A program made the position numbers and the translations under genes. The notes under the pieces are model-generated. The model did not search any database. It worked only from the letters and a program-made list of their open reading frames with translations, and had not been told where the DNA came from. Positions 45,255-54,801 of a DNA stretch of 57,307 nucleotides are shown piece by piece. The stretch comes from Chitinophaga pinensis (lineage in GTDB: Bacteria > Bacteroidota > Bacteroidia > Flavobacteriales_D > Crocinitomicaceae): contig CAMDNE010000018.1 in assembly GCA_945902745.1 (NCBI GenBank), forward strand, positions 1 through 57,307. Reading direction: 5' to 3'. Positions within the stretch are counted from its first letter, which is position 1; every line of letters starts with the position of its first letter.

Positions 45255-45269
45255 AGTATTCTATTAAAA

Positions 45270-45704
45270 TTAATTATTGATTGAGATTGAGAATAACTCT
45301 TCTGTTGGCGGAAGACACATGGTTTCATTGCAAATCATATAGGTCACACTGCCTTTAATAGTTGTTGAACCTTTGACTGAAATACGTTGACTAAATAAGA
45401 CTTTACCTTCAAAAAAGTCAAGCATTGCTTCAAAATTTTCATCGTATTTCTGGATTGGAAGTGGTTCAGTTACCTGGCCAATTAACTTGATTTGAACATT
45501 TTCAGTAAATAGAAAACTAGTTGGTACAGGGCCAATTTCATTATCTATGTGTTGACTATATAAATGCCACCCATCAGCAATCGTCGCTTGAATTTCAACT
45601 GCTTTCTGATCTTGATTATACGTATAGCTCCATTGAATTTTGGATTGACCGAAACCAATAGACACGAAGAAAATCAAAAAAATAATTAATAGTTTACTGT
45701 TCAT
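45270..45704 (-). CDS. Stand-alone DsbD-alpha / DsbC-corrector-like periplasmic protein
   Basis: From ATG 45704 the 144-residue protein has signal peptide 'MNSKLLIIFLIFFVSIGFGQ' and one domain. That domain has the DsbD N-terminal (DsbD-alpha) pattern: 'WSYTYNQDQKAVEIQATIAD' with 'GWHLYSQHID', and a C-terminal 'TYMICNETMCLPPTEE' whose two cysteines correspond to the DsbD-alpha pair. It probably receives electrons from the membrane domain of DsbD, or from a similar partner. The open frame reaches 45764, but a minus-strand TAGATTTG -7 box at 45722-45729 places the transcription start near 45715 and rules that longer form out. It is 15 bases upstream of dsbD. Confidence 0.83.
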   Translation of the reverse strand: MNSKLLIIFLIFFVSIGFGQSKIQWSYTYNQDQKAVEIQATIADGWHLYSQHIDNEIGPVPTSFLFTENVQIKLIGQVTEPLPIQKYDENFEAMLDFFEGKVLFSQRISVKGSTTIKGSVTYMICNETMCLPPTEELFSISINN

Positions 45705-45721
45705 CCGTTTATAATCTTGTC

Positions 45722-45729
45722 CAAATCTA
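45722..45729 (-). promoter_or_regulatory. Predicted -7 box of the dsbD operon
   Basis: TAGATTTG on the minus strand is an exact TAnnTTTG match, placed about 18 bases before ATG 45704. No TTG stands at the expected -33 distance. Confidence 0.4.
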
Positions 45730-45833
45730 CATAATTCAAACAAGATAAAAGGTTCTGAAATCAAATAATCCTTGAAATCCTATTTTGATTTTAAAGTGCC
45801 TTTTTGATAACCTATAATGAAGTTTTGCAGAGA

Positions 45834-46115
45834 TTACAATTTGATTTCTAGAATCTTATCTATAGGGATCCACACGCCTCCCTTTAAACAAATAAATTTT
45901 GTTCCAGCAGCCCAAATAGTTGTGTCGACCCTTTTGAGGCCACTATCATCTTGAAAAATGATTGAAACTTTACTCCGATGGGAATTTCCTAGTATAGTTG
46001 CACGTTCAATTTGTGTCAACAATTCTGGATGTTGTTTAACTGTTTGCTTCTCCATAAAGGACAATGCACTAATTAACTCTTTTTCGATTAATTCTGGTTT
46101 CATAACTGCTTGCAT
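45834..46115 (-). CDS. Small conserved-looking protein, function unknown
   Basis: I do not recognise a family. The 93-residue product has no signal peptide. The N-terminal half is helical ('PELIEKELISALSFMEKQTV'); the C-terminal half looks like a small beta-barrel ('SKVSIIFQDDSGLKRVDTTI', 'WAAGTKFICLKGGVWIPIDK') with a possible WYL/SH3-like layout that might bind a nucleic acid or ligand. That suggestion is inference. ATG codons at 46115 and 46103 are both usable. It lies between tsaD and the dsbD operon on the same strand. Confidence 0.6.
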   Translation of the reverse strand: MQAVMKPELIEKELISALSFMEKQTVKQHPELLTQIERATILGNSHRSKVSIIFQDDSGLKRVDTTIWAAGTKFICLKGGVWIPIDKILEIKL

Positions 46116-46215
46116 AGTATGATATTTGAATTAATAAGGTACTAATTCATTTTCATTTATTTCTTCAAAATGAATATTTAGGCCTTGTGAATGAATAAAA
46201 AGGCTATTAAATCGA

Positions 46216-47253
46216 TTAAATGTTGAATTCAGCCATAGAATATCTAGCTGTTGCTGCAATTGATTGATCGGCAAACATTCCTTTTTCAAACATATATTTC
46301 CCTGTAATAGCTATCATTGCAGCATTATCAGTACAATATTCAAATTTCGGAAAGTAAACGTTCCATTTTTTTTCAGAACTCAATTTTGTTAAAGCTTCTC
46401 TTAATCCACTATTTGCAGAAACCCCTCCAGCAATTGCAATTTCGGTTATCTTCAATTCATTGGCTGCCTTTTGCAGTTTTTTTAGCAGTGAATCAATAAT
46501 TGCATTTTGGATAGAAGCACACAAATCATCCAAGTTTTCAGAGATAAAATTTTCATTCAGCTTCACTTGCTTTTGCAAAAAATATAGAATTGATGTCTTC
46601 AATCCACTAAAACTATAATCATAATTTAAAATTGAAGATTTTGAAAACTCAAATTTATTCGGATTACCTTTTTTGGCATGTTTATCAATCAACGGTCCTC
46701 CTGGATATGGAAATCCAAGCATTTTTGCCGCTTTATCAAAAGCTTCGCCTGCAGCATCGTCAATAGTCGTTCCTATGACTTTCATTTTTAGATGATCCTC
46801 CACCAAAACTATTTGGGTATGTCCACCAGAAACAGTCAAACATAAAAAAGGAAATTTAGGTTGTGCTTTGCCGTCTTCATCGATAAAATGCGCTAAAACA
46901 TGTCCAATCATATGATTAACGTCAATCATTGGGATATTCATTGCCATTGCAAACGCTTTGGAAAAAGACGTTCCAACAACCAATGAACCCATTAATCCAG
47001 GTCCTCTAGTAAATGCAATTGCGTCAATTTCACTCTTTAAAACTCCTGCTTTTTTAATGGCTGCATCCACAACTGGAATAATATTTTGCTGGTGCGCTCT
47101 ACTTGCTAATTCAGGCACTACTCCTCCATAACTTTCATGAATATCTTGCCGGGCAATCAAATTTGAAAGAATGGTGTTGTTTTTGAGTATAGCGGCGGAT
47201 GTATCATCACACGATGATTCAATACCTAAAATGATTATTTCTTTTTGCCGCAA
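46216..47253 (-). CDS. tsaD: tRNA N6-adenosine threonylcarbamoyltransferase TsaD
   Basis: TsaD, with TsaB and TsaE, transfers the threonylcarbamoyl group to adenosine 37 of ANN-decoding tRNAs. The 345-residue protein starts 'IIILGIESSCDDTSAAIL' and carries 'VVPELASRAHQ', the metal motif 'DVNHMIGHVLAHF' (His-x3-His), 'PFLCLTVSGGHTQIVLVE', 'GEAFDKAAKMLGFPYPGG' and 'GGVSANSGLREAL'. No ATG is available upstream or in the first codons, and the frame is closed by TAG at 47272-47274, so the start must be TTG 47253 (or a nearby non-ATG codon). It diverges from tamB, with a 22-base gap. Confidence 0.96.
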   Translation of the reverse strand: MRQKEIIILGIESSCDDTSAAILKNNTILSNLIARQDIHESYGGVVPELASRAHQQNIIPVVDAAIKKAGVLKSEIDAIAFTRGPGLMGSLVVGTSFSKAFAMAMNIPMIDVNHMIGHVLAHFIDEDGKAQPKFPFLCLTVSGGHTQIVLVEDHLKMKVIGTTIDDAAGEAFDKAAKMLGFPYPGGPLIDKHAKKGNPNKFEFSKSSILNYDYSFSGLKTSILYFLQKQVKLNENFISENLDDLCASIQNAIIDSLLKKLQKAANELKITEIAIAGGVSANSGLREALTKLSSEKKWNVYFPKFEYCTDNAAMIAITGKYMFEKGMFADQSIAATARYSMAEFNI

Positions 47254-47259
47254 GATTGT

Positions 47260-47287
47260 TAAATTTGTATTCTAAATGACAAAAGTA
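47260..47287. promoter_or_regulatory. Overlapping divergent -7 boxes for tamB and tsaD
   Basis: On the plus strand TAAATTTG (47260-47267) would start tamB near 47274. On the minus strand TACTTTTG (47280-47287), which lies inside the tamB coding sequence, would start tsaD near 47273. Neither has a clear TTG at -33, so both are tentative. Confidence 0.35.
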
Positions 47288-50200
47288 TTCAAAATAATTG
47301 GACGATTTCTTGGAATTTCCTTGGAATGGATTTTGATCGCTGTAATAGTGTTTGCTTTTGCAATTCGGACAAGTCCCGTTCAAACATATTTAGCTCAAAA
47401 AGCAACTGAATTCCTTTCAAAAGAACTGAATACTACAATACGCATCGACAAAGTTTCGATTGTTTTTATCGATAGAGTTGCACTTGATGGTGTTTTTATC
47501 TTAGATCAGCAAAAGGACACGTTAGCTTCAATCGAAACTATTTATGTCACATTAGACGAACTGAATTTAAATAAAAACTATATCAAACTCGGGAAAGCAG
47601 AATTAGAAAAAGGGCATATTCACATTAATAGAGACAAGATAACTGGTGATTACAACTATTGGTTCCTTTCCGATTATTTTTCATCTGGAAAAAGCAAATC
47701 AGGCAAAAAACCGATGAAAATAAGCCTTAGTCAACTGCAATTGAGCGACATCAACTTTAAATACGATGACTATAGAAAAGATTATTCAACCTATGGAATG
47801 GATTTTGACCATATCAATTTGCATAATGTATTTTTAAATGCTACCGATTTCTCTTCTGACAAAGGAGTCATTACCGCTAAAATTAAAGAACTGAGAGCAA
47901 AAGAAAAAAGTGGGTTTATTTTAACAAAATTCTCTGCTGATGCAGCTGTTTCCTCAAAGGGAATTAAAGTTCAAAATGCAACAATTACAACTCCTTTATC
48001 AAAAATATACTTGCCTAAGCTTCATTTATTGATGAATGATTACGCTGATATTCAAACGTTTGTTGATAGTGTAACTTTTGATGGATTATTAGCGAAAAGC
48101 AAGGTCTCTTTAAAGGACGTGTCCTATTTCGCACATAATCTAGAGGGAATGGATGAAATAGTTTATGTAAAAGGCAAGGTTAACAACAAAGTAGACAATC
48201 TTAAAATAAGTAATCTTGATTTACGCGTTGGTAAAAAGACACTAATTCAAGGAACAATTAATTTACCAAATTTCAACGAATTAAACAAAGCCTTTTTCAA
48301 TGAAAACATTGATTACGCTTATGTTTATCTAAATGATTTAAAGAAAATAAAACTACCAAAATCAGCCAAAGAGAATTACTTAAGTTTTGACAAATACCTT
48401 GAACGATTAGCCTTTTTTGAAGCAAAAGATGTTCGTCTAGACGGTTTTTATTCTCAATTCGTAATTGCGGCAGATTATGTAAAAACGAACCTCGGTAAAG
48501 TGAAAATCGACAACGGTATAATGTTTACCGAAAATCCGCAAAACAATTCCTATTTTTTCGAGAAATCTGAAGCATCGAAATATGATGTTAAAATTGAAAC
48601 ATTCCAATTAGGTAAATTTTTGAATGATCGCAACTTTGGTGTTGTAGATGGAACTTTTTTCTTTTCGGGAGAAGTATTTTCAATTTCGGATATCCATTTC
48701 AATTTCATGAAAGGTCACGTCAATAGGTTTGATTACATGGATTACGCTTATAACAATATTGATATTTCAAATGGTAGCTTTATTGATAATATTTTTATGG
48801 CAAAAATAGACGTGAAAGATGATAATCTAAATCTTGTTTATAAAGGTTTTATTGATTTCAATGGAAATCAGCACATGAAATTCACAGTCGACCTTACAAA
48901 AGCGATTCTTGCCAATTTAAATATAACTCAATCGGATAGTACAACTTTGATATCAAGTTTTACCGTAAATATTACTGGTAAAACAACCAATAGCATGTCG
49001 GGTTACATTACCATGGATACTTTGATATATACTGAAGGATTAAGAGAAATTGTAATTCCAAGTCTAACGGTATCTATTTTAAGAGGAGCAATTCAAGACG
49101 AGTTTACGATAAAAAGTGCTGTTGCTGATGTCGAATTAAAAGGGAAAATTAATTTCGCAACCCTTCTTTCTGATTTTACTGATCAGTTCGTGAAAGTTTT
49201 TCCATCAATTGTGGAGGATAAAGTTGTGAGGAAGAAACCTAGTTCTTTTAAAAGCGATTTTAAATATTCTATCGTGGCGAAAGATTTGAATAATTTCCTA
49301 GCAATTTTTGCCCCCGATATTAATGTTTCATCTGGAAGCTCTTTAATTGGCCATTACGATGGATTAAAAGAAGATTTTTTTATGGATTTAAATTCTTCGA
49401 AAATCATTTATCAAACAATGGTATTTGAGGGAATTGATTTGATTCAAACACTAACTTCTAAAGAAATATCTGCGGATTATTCTGTAAATAAATTTATTTA
49501 TAATGATTCCATTTCACTCGATAATGTTCACTTTAAAACTGGAGGGAAACAAAAATCACTTATTTCTGAATTATCATGGAATCCCAATACGTTGAATGAA
49601 TCGATGATCTTATGGGAAACATCAATAATTGACAATAAAAATCTAAATTTCACTTTACGTCCTTCCTATTTTAGTATCAATGACCAACGCTGGGAAATAG
49701 AAAATCAATCCGATTTTTCTATTGCGGAAAATGAATTACATATTTCTAAATTTAAAGTTGAACGCAACAAACAATACATTTCAATAGATGGCTGTCTTTC
49801 TCGAAACGATCTTGACAAACTCAATTTCAAAATTAATGATATTGATTTGAAAGAATTAGGTGTTCTTATCGGTGCAGATGTAAATATGAAAGGACTAATT
49901 AATGGTTGGGGAAATATTTCAAATCCCTATACAAACCTTAATTACATGGGTGATGCAACGATTCAAGACCTTTACATTAACAATGAAGAAGTTGGCGACG
50001 TGTTTTTTCAATCCGAATGGAATAAAGCCAGAGAAAGTGTCGGTTTGATAGGCGACTTACTTTATAAAGGAAATCAAACTTTCAAATTTGACGGTAATTA
50101 TTTTCTAGATCGTGAAACAGAAAATTTAGATTTCAACTTGCTTTTTGATCAAACTGATCTTCAATTCACGAATGCCTTTATGGATCCAGATATTGTAAAT

Positions 50201-51883
50201 AATATAAAGGGAGTTATTGATGGCCGTTTAAAAGTTACAGGGACACCAGATTCTCCAAAATTAGATGGAGACATTGAGCTCATCGGTGGAAATGCCAAAA
50301 TTGAAATTTTAGGAGTTAATTTTGGTTTTAATGGTGAAATATCTGTTGACGAATATGGATTTTACATAGATAATATGCCCGTTTTAGACGAAGAGGGAAA
50401 CACTGGTGCATTGATAGGCTCTGTATATCATGAAAATTACAAAGATTGGAATTTTGACCTGCAATTTGATTTAGAAAATGACATTATAAAAGAAGAAGGG
50501 GGACTCTTTGGATTTAACTCGAGTAAACCAATTGATAAATTCATGGTTTTGAATACTAAATACAAGGAGGGTGATTATTACTATGGAAAAGCCTATGTTA
50601 CAGGTACTGCAGACATCTTTGGATATGCTGATAATATTGAAATAACTGTTGATTTGCAAACAGGAAAAGGAACGACTGTAATATTTCCAATGTATGGTGC
50701 TGCTGAATTGGATGAAGAAGAAAGCTTCATTACTTTCAAGAAAAAAGATCAATCTGTTTCAATTGATCCAGCAAAAATAGATTTTACGGGTGTTGATTTA
50801 AATTTAAATTTTAGAGTTACCCCTGACGCTCAATTAAAAATAATATTCAACGAACAAACAGGTGATGAAATATCCACAAAAGGAAGTGGTGATATTGCAA
50901 TAAAACTTGATAATTTGGGTGATTTAACGATGGATGGTACTTTTCAAGTAAAAGATGGTTTATATAATTTTGCGCTAGGTCCAATAAAACAACCATTCCA
51001 TATTGTTGAAGGAGGAACAATAGCATGGACAGGGGATCCTTATAATGCTGTTCTAGATTTAAAAACCTATTATGAAGTTAATGCCAATTTAGCAGAACTA
51101 GCTCCAGATCAATTACAAGGCACAGGGAAAGGAACAAATCAAAAGGTTTTATGTTATTTGGGACTAACGGAATCGTTAATAAAACCGAGTATTGGTTTTG
51201 ATATAAAAGCTCCAAAAGCGAGTGAAACAGACAAAACATTTTTAGCGAGAATTACAAATGACCCTGTTGAATTAAATCGTCAATTTTTTTCATTGTTATT
51301 ATGGAAAAAATTTCAACCATTAACAGGTAGCACAGCTGCCAATGGATCTGCAGCATTAGATTTGGTGACGAATCAAATCAATTCAATGTTAGCAATGGTC
51401 TCAAAAGACTATAAATTAAATGTGAATTTAGGTTCTGATAAACTAACAGGAGAAAATTCCTATGAATTTGGGGTTTCAAAAGGCTTTTTAAATGACCGAT
51501 TAATTTTTACAGGAAGTTTTGGTGTAGAAAACAATACTGTTAATCAACAAAGTCAAAGTGCTTTAATTGGAGATGTTAATTTAGATTATCTCTTGAATGA
51601 AAGTGGTACGTTCAGAGTAAACATTTTCAATGAATCGAATGATTATTCTGTAATTCAAAACAAGCAATTAGGACCATTTACGCAAGGAGCGGGACTCCTT
51701 TATCAAGAAGATTATGACAATTTTGAAAATTTCAAACTTATGCAGCATTTCTTAGATGTATTTAGAAAAAAGCAAAACAAAAAATATCCAGTTAAACGTA
51801 AAAAAAGACAAACTCCAATTCCACTAGCTTCGGACCATTCTATTCAGTTTATTGTTCCGGATAATAAAATGAAAATATCCTAA
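47276..51883 (+). CDS. tamB: TamB-like translocation/assembly module protein (AsmA/DUF490 family)
   Basis: TamB-like proteins form a long hydrophobic groove bridging inner and outer membranes and help carry phospholipids to, or assemble proteins in, the outer membrane. The 1535-residue protein has one N-terminal membrane helix ('ISLEWILIAVIVFAFAIRTS', about 14-34), then over a thousand residues of beta-strand-rich repeats typical of the family. The C-terminal DUF490 (TamB) domain (about 1130-1480) contains 'DLNLNFRVTPDAQLKIIFNE', 'GDLTMDGTFQVKDGLYNFAL' and 'NRQFFSLLLWKKFQPL'. The tail is basic. The ATG lies only a few bases after a TAAATTTG -7 box, so the mRNA may have almost no leader. The TamA partner is not in the window. 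Confidence 0.92.
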   Translation: MTKVFKIIGRFLGISLEWILIAVIVFAFAIRTSPVQTYLAQKATEFLSKELNTTIRIDKVSIVFIDRVALDGVFILDQQKDTLASIETIYVTLDELNLNKNYIKLGKAELEKGHIHINRDKITGDYNYWFLSDYFSSGKSKSGKKPMKISLSQLQLSDINFKYDDYRKDYSTYGMDFDHINLHNVFLNATDFSSDKGVITAKIKELRAKEKSGFILTKFSADAAVSSKGIKVQNATITTPLSKIYLPKLHLLMNDYADIQTFVDSVTFDGLLAKSKVSLKDVSYFAHNLEGMDEIVYVKGKVNNKVDNLKISNLDLRVGKKTLIQGTINLPNFNELNKAFFNENIDYAYVYLNDLKKIKLPKSAKENYLSFDKYLERLAFFEAKDVRLDGFYSQFVIAADYVKTNLGKVKIDNGIMFTENPQNNSYFFEKSEASKYDVKIETFQLGKFLNDRNFGVVDGTFFFSGEVFSISDIHFNFMKGHVNRFDYMDYAYNNIDISNGSFIDNIFMAKIDVKDDNLNLVYKGFIDFNGNQHMKFTVDLTKAILANLNITQSDSTTLISSFTVNITGKTTNSMSGYITMDTLIYTEGLREIVIPSLTVSILRGAIQDEFTIKSAVADVELKGKINFATLLSDFTDQFVKVFPSIVEDKVVRKKPSSFKSDFKYSIVAKDLNNFLAIFAPDINVSSGSSLIGHYDGLKEDFFMDLNSSKIIYQTMVFEGIDLIQTLTSKEISADYSVNKFIYNDSISLDNVHFKTGGKQKSLISELSWNPNTLNESMILWETSIIDNKNLNFTLRPSYFSINDQRWEIENQSDFSIAENELHISKFKVERNKQYISIDGCLSRNDLDKLNFKINDIDLKELGVLIGADVNMKGLINGWGNISNPYTNLNYMGDATIQDLYINNEEVGDVFFQSEWNKARESVGLIGDLLYKGNQTFKFDGNYFLDRETENLDFNLLFDQTDLQFTNAFMDPDIVNNIKGVIDGRLKVTGTPDSPKLDGDIELIGGNAKIEILGVNFGFNGEISVDEYGFYIDNMPVLDEEGNTGALIGSVYHENYKDWNFDLQFDLENDIIKEEGGLFGFNSSKPIDKFMVLNTKYKEGDYYYGKAYVTGTADIFGYADNIEITVDLQTGKGTTVIFPMYGAAELDEEESFITFKKKDQSVSIDPAKIDFTGVDLNLNFRVTPDAQLKIIFNEQTGDEISTKGSGDIAIKLDNLGDLTMDGTFQVKDGLYNFALGPIKQPFHIVEGGTIAWTGDPYNAVLDLKTYYEVNANLAELAPDQLQGTGKGTNQKVLCYLGLTESLIKPSIGFDIKAPKASETDKTFLARITNDPVELNRQFFSLLLWKKFQPLTGSTAANGSAALDLVTNQINSMLAMVSKDYKLNVNLGSDKLTGENSYEFGVSKGFLNDRLIFTGSFGVENNTVNQQSQSALIGDVNLDYLLNESGTFRVNIFNESNDYSVIQNKQLGPFTQGAGLLYQEDYDNFENFKLMQHFLDVFRKKQNKKYPVKRKKRQTPIPLASDHSIQFIVPDNKMKIS

Positions 51884-51897
51884 ATCTTCTATTCAAA

Positions 51898-51930
51898 TTG
51901 TTTTTTACTTAAATCAATTCTGTATTTTTA
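51898..51930 (+). promoter_or_regulatory. Possible promoter of accC
   Basis: TTG (51898-51900) and TATTTTTA (51923-51930) are 22 bases apart; the last base of the -7 box is off consensus. The start point would be about 30 bases before accC. Confidence 0.35.
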
Positions 51931-51966
51931 CGGTAAAATAAAACTACATTAAGGATCAATAGTAGA

Positions 51967-53451
51967 ATGAAAAAAGTTCTTATTGCAAATAGAGGAGAAA
52001 TTGCACGTCGTGTAATCCGAACGCTAAAAAAAATGAATATCACAAGTGTTGCAATCTATTCTGATGCAGATCGAAATTCACCACATGTTTTAGAAGCTGA
52101 TGAAGCTGTTTACGTTGGAGAAAGTCCTAGTTCAGAAAGCTACTTAAAACAAGATTTAATTCTAGACTATTGTAAAGAATTAAATGTTGATGCTATTCAT
52201 CCTGGTTATGGTTTTTTATCTGAAAATGCAAATTTTGCTCGAAAAGTGAAAGATGCTGGAATGAAACTGATTGGCCCCTCTCCTGAATCAATGGAGTTGA
52301 TGGGAGACAAATTGAGCGCAAAACAAGCAGTGAAATCCTACAACGTTCCTTTAGTACCTGGTGTGGATGAAGCTATTACTGATGTGGCTGAAGCAATTCT
52401 AATTGCAGAGCAAATTGGGTATCCAATTTTGATTAAAGCTTCTGCTGGTGGAGGTGGAAAAGGAATGCGTTTAGTAGAAAATTCAGGAGAATTTATTGAA
52501 CAAATGCGCATGGCTCAAGGAGAAGCTCGTTCTTCTTTTGGAGATGACGCTGTATTTATTGAGAAATTTGTGCTTGAACCAAGACATATTGAAATTCAAG
52601 TTTTCGCCGATAGTTTTGGCAATGTTGTATATCTATTTGAACGCGAATGTTCGATACAACGAAGACACCAAAAAGTGGTAGAAGAAGCGCCAAGTGTTGT
52701 TTTAACTCCAGCATTGCGAAAAGAAATGGGAGAAGCAGCAGTGGCTGTTTGTAAAGCTTGTAATTACGAAGGTGCGGGAACAGTTGAGTTTCTTGTTGAT
52801 GCCAATATGAAATTTTACTTTTTAGAAATGAATACGCGTTTACAAGTTGAACATCCGGTGACAGAAGAAATTACTGGATTAGACTTAGTTGAATGGCAAA
52901 TTCGCGTAGCGAGGGGTGAGAAATTACCTAAACTTCAAGATGAACTCTCGATTAATGGACACGCTATTGAAGTAAGAGTATATGCAGAAGATACCTTAAA
53001 CGGTTTTACACCGGATATTGGAACCTTGAAAAGATACCGTATTCCAACAGGTAAAGGTATTCGAGTAGATGATGCGTTTGTTGAAGGAATGACTATCCCA
53101 ATTTATTATGACCCAATGATTGCTAAGTTAGTCGTTTGGGGTAAAACAAGAGAAGAAGCTATTGAAAAAACGATCAAAGCAATTGACAATTATCAAATTT
53201 CAGGATTGAAAACAACTTTGGATTTTGGAAAATATGTTCTGAAACATGAAGCCTTTCGATCTGGAAAGTTTGATACAAATTTCGTGAAACATTACTTTGA
53301 AGACCCTAAGATTATGTATTCGTCAATGGAGGAAGAAAAGGATGCTTTACAACATGGAATCAATCAAATTTGGGATTCTATAAAGGAACGAGACAAGAAA
53401 GAATATGCTTCTAGACAGGTTGTTAGCTCATGGAAAAGCGCTCGTTCATAA
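51967..53451 (+). CDS. accC: Biotin carboxylase subunit of acetyl-CoA (or propionyl-CoA) carboxylase
   Basis: AccC carboxylates the biotin of BCCP with bicarbonate and ATP, the first step of fatty acid synthesis. The 494-residue protein has the biotin carboxylase start 'KKVLIANRGEIARRVIRTLK', the ATP-grasp glycine loop 'SAGGGGKGMR', 'EKFVLEPRHIEIQVFAD', 'ECSIQRRHQKVVEEAPS', 'FLEMNTRLQVEHPVTEEITG' and the C-terminal 'RVYAEDTLNGFTPDIGTLKR'. A tail of about 45 residues goes beyond the roughly 450 of E. coli AccC. The accB gene that usually accompanies it is not beside it, so an acyl-CoA carboxylase other than the acetyl-CoA one is possible. Confidence 0.93.
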   Translation: MKKVLIANRGEIARRVIRTLKKMNITSVAIYSDADRNSPHVLEADEAVYVGESPSSESYLKQDLILDYCKELNVDAIHPGYGFLSENANFARKVKDAGMKLIGPSPESMELMGDKLSAKQAVKSYNVPLVPGVDEAITDVAEAILIAEQIGYPILIKASAGGGGKGMRLVENSGEFIEQMRMAQGEARSSFGDDAVFIEKFVLEPRHIEIQVFADSFGNVVYLFERECSIQRRHQKVVEEAPSVVLTPALRKEMGEAAVAVCKACNYEGAGTVEFLVDANMKFYFLEMNTRLQVEHPVTEEITGLDLVEWQIRVARGEKLPKLQDELSINGHAIEVRVYAEDTLNGFTPDIGTLKRYRIPTGKGIRVDDAFVEGMTIPIYYDPMIAKLVVWGKTREEAIEKTIKAIDNYQISGLKTTLDFGKYVLKHEAFRSGKFDTNFVKHYFEDPKIMYSSMEEEKDALQHGINQIWDSIKERDKKEYASRQVVSSWKSARS

Positions 53452-53478
53452 GTACTTTTAAAATATGTTAAATTAATA

Positions 53479-53509
53479 TTGAAATTTTTACCAATTAACA
53501 ATACTTTTA
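53479..53509 (+). promoter_or_regulatory. Possible promoter of sucC
   Basis: TTG (53479-53481) and TACTTTTA (53502-53509), 20 bases apart, fit the consensus except for the final base. The start point would be near 53516, 13 bases before the ATG. Confidence 0.4.
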
Positions 53510-53528
53510 CCTCACAAAAATTCATAGA

Positions 53529-54740
53529 ATGAACTTACACGAATATCAAGGTAAATCAATTTTGAAAAGCTACGGAGTTGCAATCCAAGAAGGGGTTGTT
53601 GTAGACAAAGTTGAAGATGCAGTTGCTGCAGCTAAAAAATTAACCGAAGAAACAGGTACAAGCTGGTACGTTGTTAAAGCGCAAATTCACGCTGGTGGAC
53701 GTGGTAAAGGAACAGTTGAAGAAACTGGTTCTCATGGTGTTGTTCTTGCCAAAGGAATTGATAAAGTTGAAGATACTGTAAAAGGGATCCTTGGTGGACA
53801 TTTAACAACAGCACAAACAAACGGAAAAGGTAAAAAGGTAAATAAGGTTTTAATTGCTCAAGATGTTTATTACCCTGGAGAATCTGAAGTTTCTGAATTT
53901 TATATGTCAGTGCTTTTGGACCGTGAGAAAGCTAGAAATGTAATAGTTTATTCTACAGAAGGTGGAATGGATATAGAACATGTAGCTGAGCATACTCCTG
54001 AGCTTATTCACAGAGAATTAATTGATCCTCGTTATGGTGTTCAAGGATTTCAAGCACGTAAAATTGCTTTTAATCTAGGATTATCAGGTGAAGCTTTGAA
54101 GCAAATGACAAAATTCATTTTTTCATTATATGCAGCATATGATGGTATTGATGCTTCAATGTTTGAAATCAATCCAGTATTAAAAACGTCTGACAATAAA
54201 ATTATCGCTGTTGATGCGAAAGTAACGATGGATGGAAACGGTTTGTTCCGTCACCCAGACTATTTGGCGATGCGCGATAAAACAGAAGAAGATCCAACAG
54301 AAGTTGAAGCTGACGCAGCTGGATTAAACTTTGTGAAATTAGACGGAAACGTTGCTTGTATGGTAAACGGCGCTGGTTTAGCAATGGCTACAATGGACAT
54401 AATTAAACTTTCAGGTGGTAATCCTGCTAACTTCTTGGACGTAGGAGGAACTGCAAATGCTGAACGTGTTGAAAAAGCATTCCACATTATTTTGAAAGAT
54501 CCAAATGTTAAAGCTATTTTGATTAATATCTTTGGTGGAATCGTTCGTTGCGACCGTGTTGCTCAAGGTGTTGTTGATGCATACAAAAATATGGGTTCTA
54601 TTCCTGTTCCAATTATCGTTCGTTTACAAGGAACAAATGCTGTTGAAGCAAAACGTTTAATTGACGAATCAGGATTGAATGTTCACTCTGCCGTTCTATT
54701 GCAAGAAGCAGCAGATAAAGTAAAAGAAGTATTGGCTTAA
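53529..54740 (+). CDS. sucC: Succinate--CoA ligase beta subunit
   Basis: SucC forms the ADP/GDP-specific ATP-grasp half of succinyl-CoA synthetase in the TCA cycle. The 403-residue protein starts 'MNLHEYQGKSILKSYGVAI' and includes 'AQIHAGGRGKGTVEETGSHG', 'SMFEINPVLKTSDNKIIAVD' followed by 'AKVTMDGNGLFRHPDYLAMR', and 'NIFGGIVRCDRVAQGVVDAY'. The alpha subunit gene (sucD) does not follow; a terminator comes directly after, so sucD must lie elsewhere. The acnB gene of the same pathway is at the other end of the window, with no shared operon. Confidence 0.97.
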   Translation: MNLHEYQGKSILKSYGVAIQEGVVVDKVEDAVAAAKKLTEETGTSWYVVKAQIHAGGRGKGTVEETGSHGVVLAKGIDKVEDTVKGILGGHLTTAQTNGKGKKVNKVLIAQDVYYPGESEVSEFYMSVLLDREKARNVIVYSTEGGMDIEHVAEHTPELIHRELIDPRYGVQGFQARKIAFNLGLSGEALKQMTKFIFSLYAAYDGIDASMFEINPVLKTSDNKIIAVDAKVTMDGNGLFRHPDYLAMRDKTEEDPTEVEADAAGLNFVKLDGNVACMVNGAGLAMATMDIIKLSGGNPANFLDVGGTANAERVEKAFHIILKDPNVKAILINIFGGIVRCDRVAQGVVDAYKNMGSIPVPIIVRLQGTNAVEAKRLIDESGLNVHSAVLLQEAADKVKEVLA

Positions 54741-54764
54741 TAAAACGGCTGATTAAAATAGATT

Positions 54765-54795
54765 AAAAGGCTTCTCAAATTGGGAAGCCTTTTTA
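54765..54795 (+). terminator. Intrinsic terminator of sucC
   Basis: AAAAGGCTTC (54765-54774) pairs with GAAGCCTTTTT (54784 on), and a T-run ends at 54794. Confidence 0.85.
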
Positions 54796-54801
54796 TTTGG
54801 G

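Noticed and set aside
46145-46175. ATTCATTTT/AAAATGAAT inverted repeat after tsaD
   Set aside because: It lacks a T-run and consists only of A/T-rich pairs; too weak to call a terminator.
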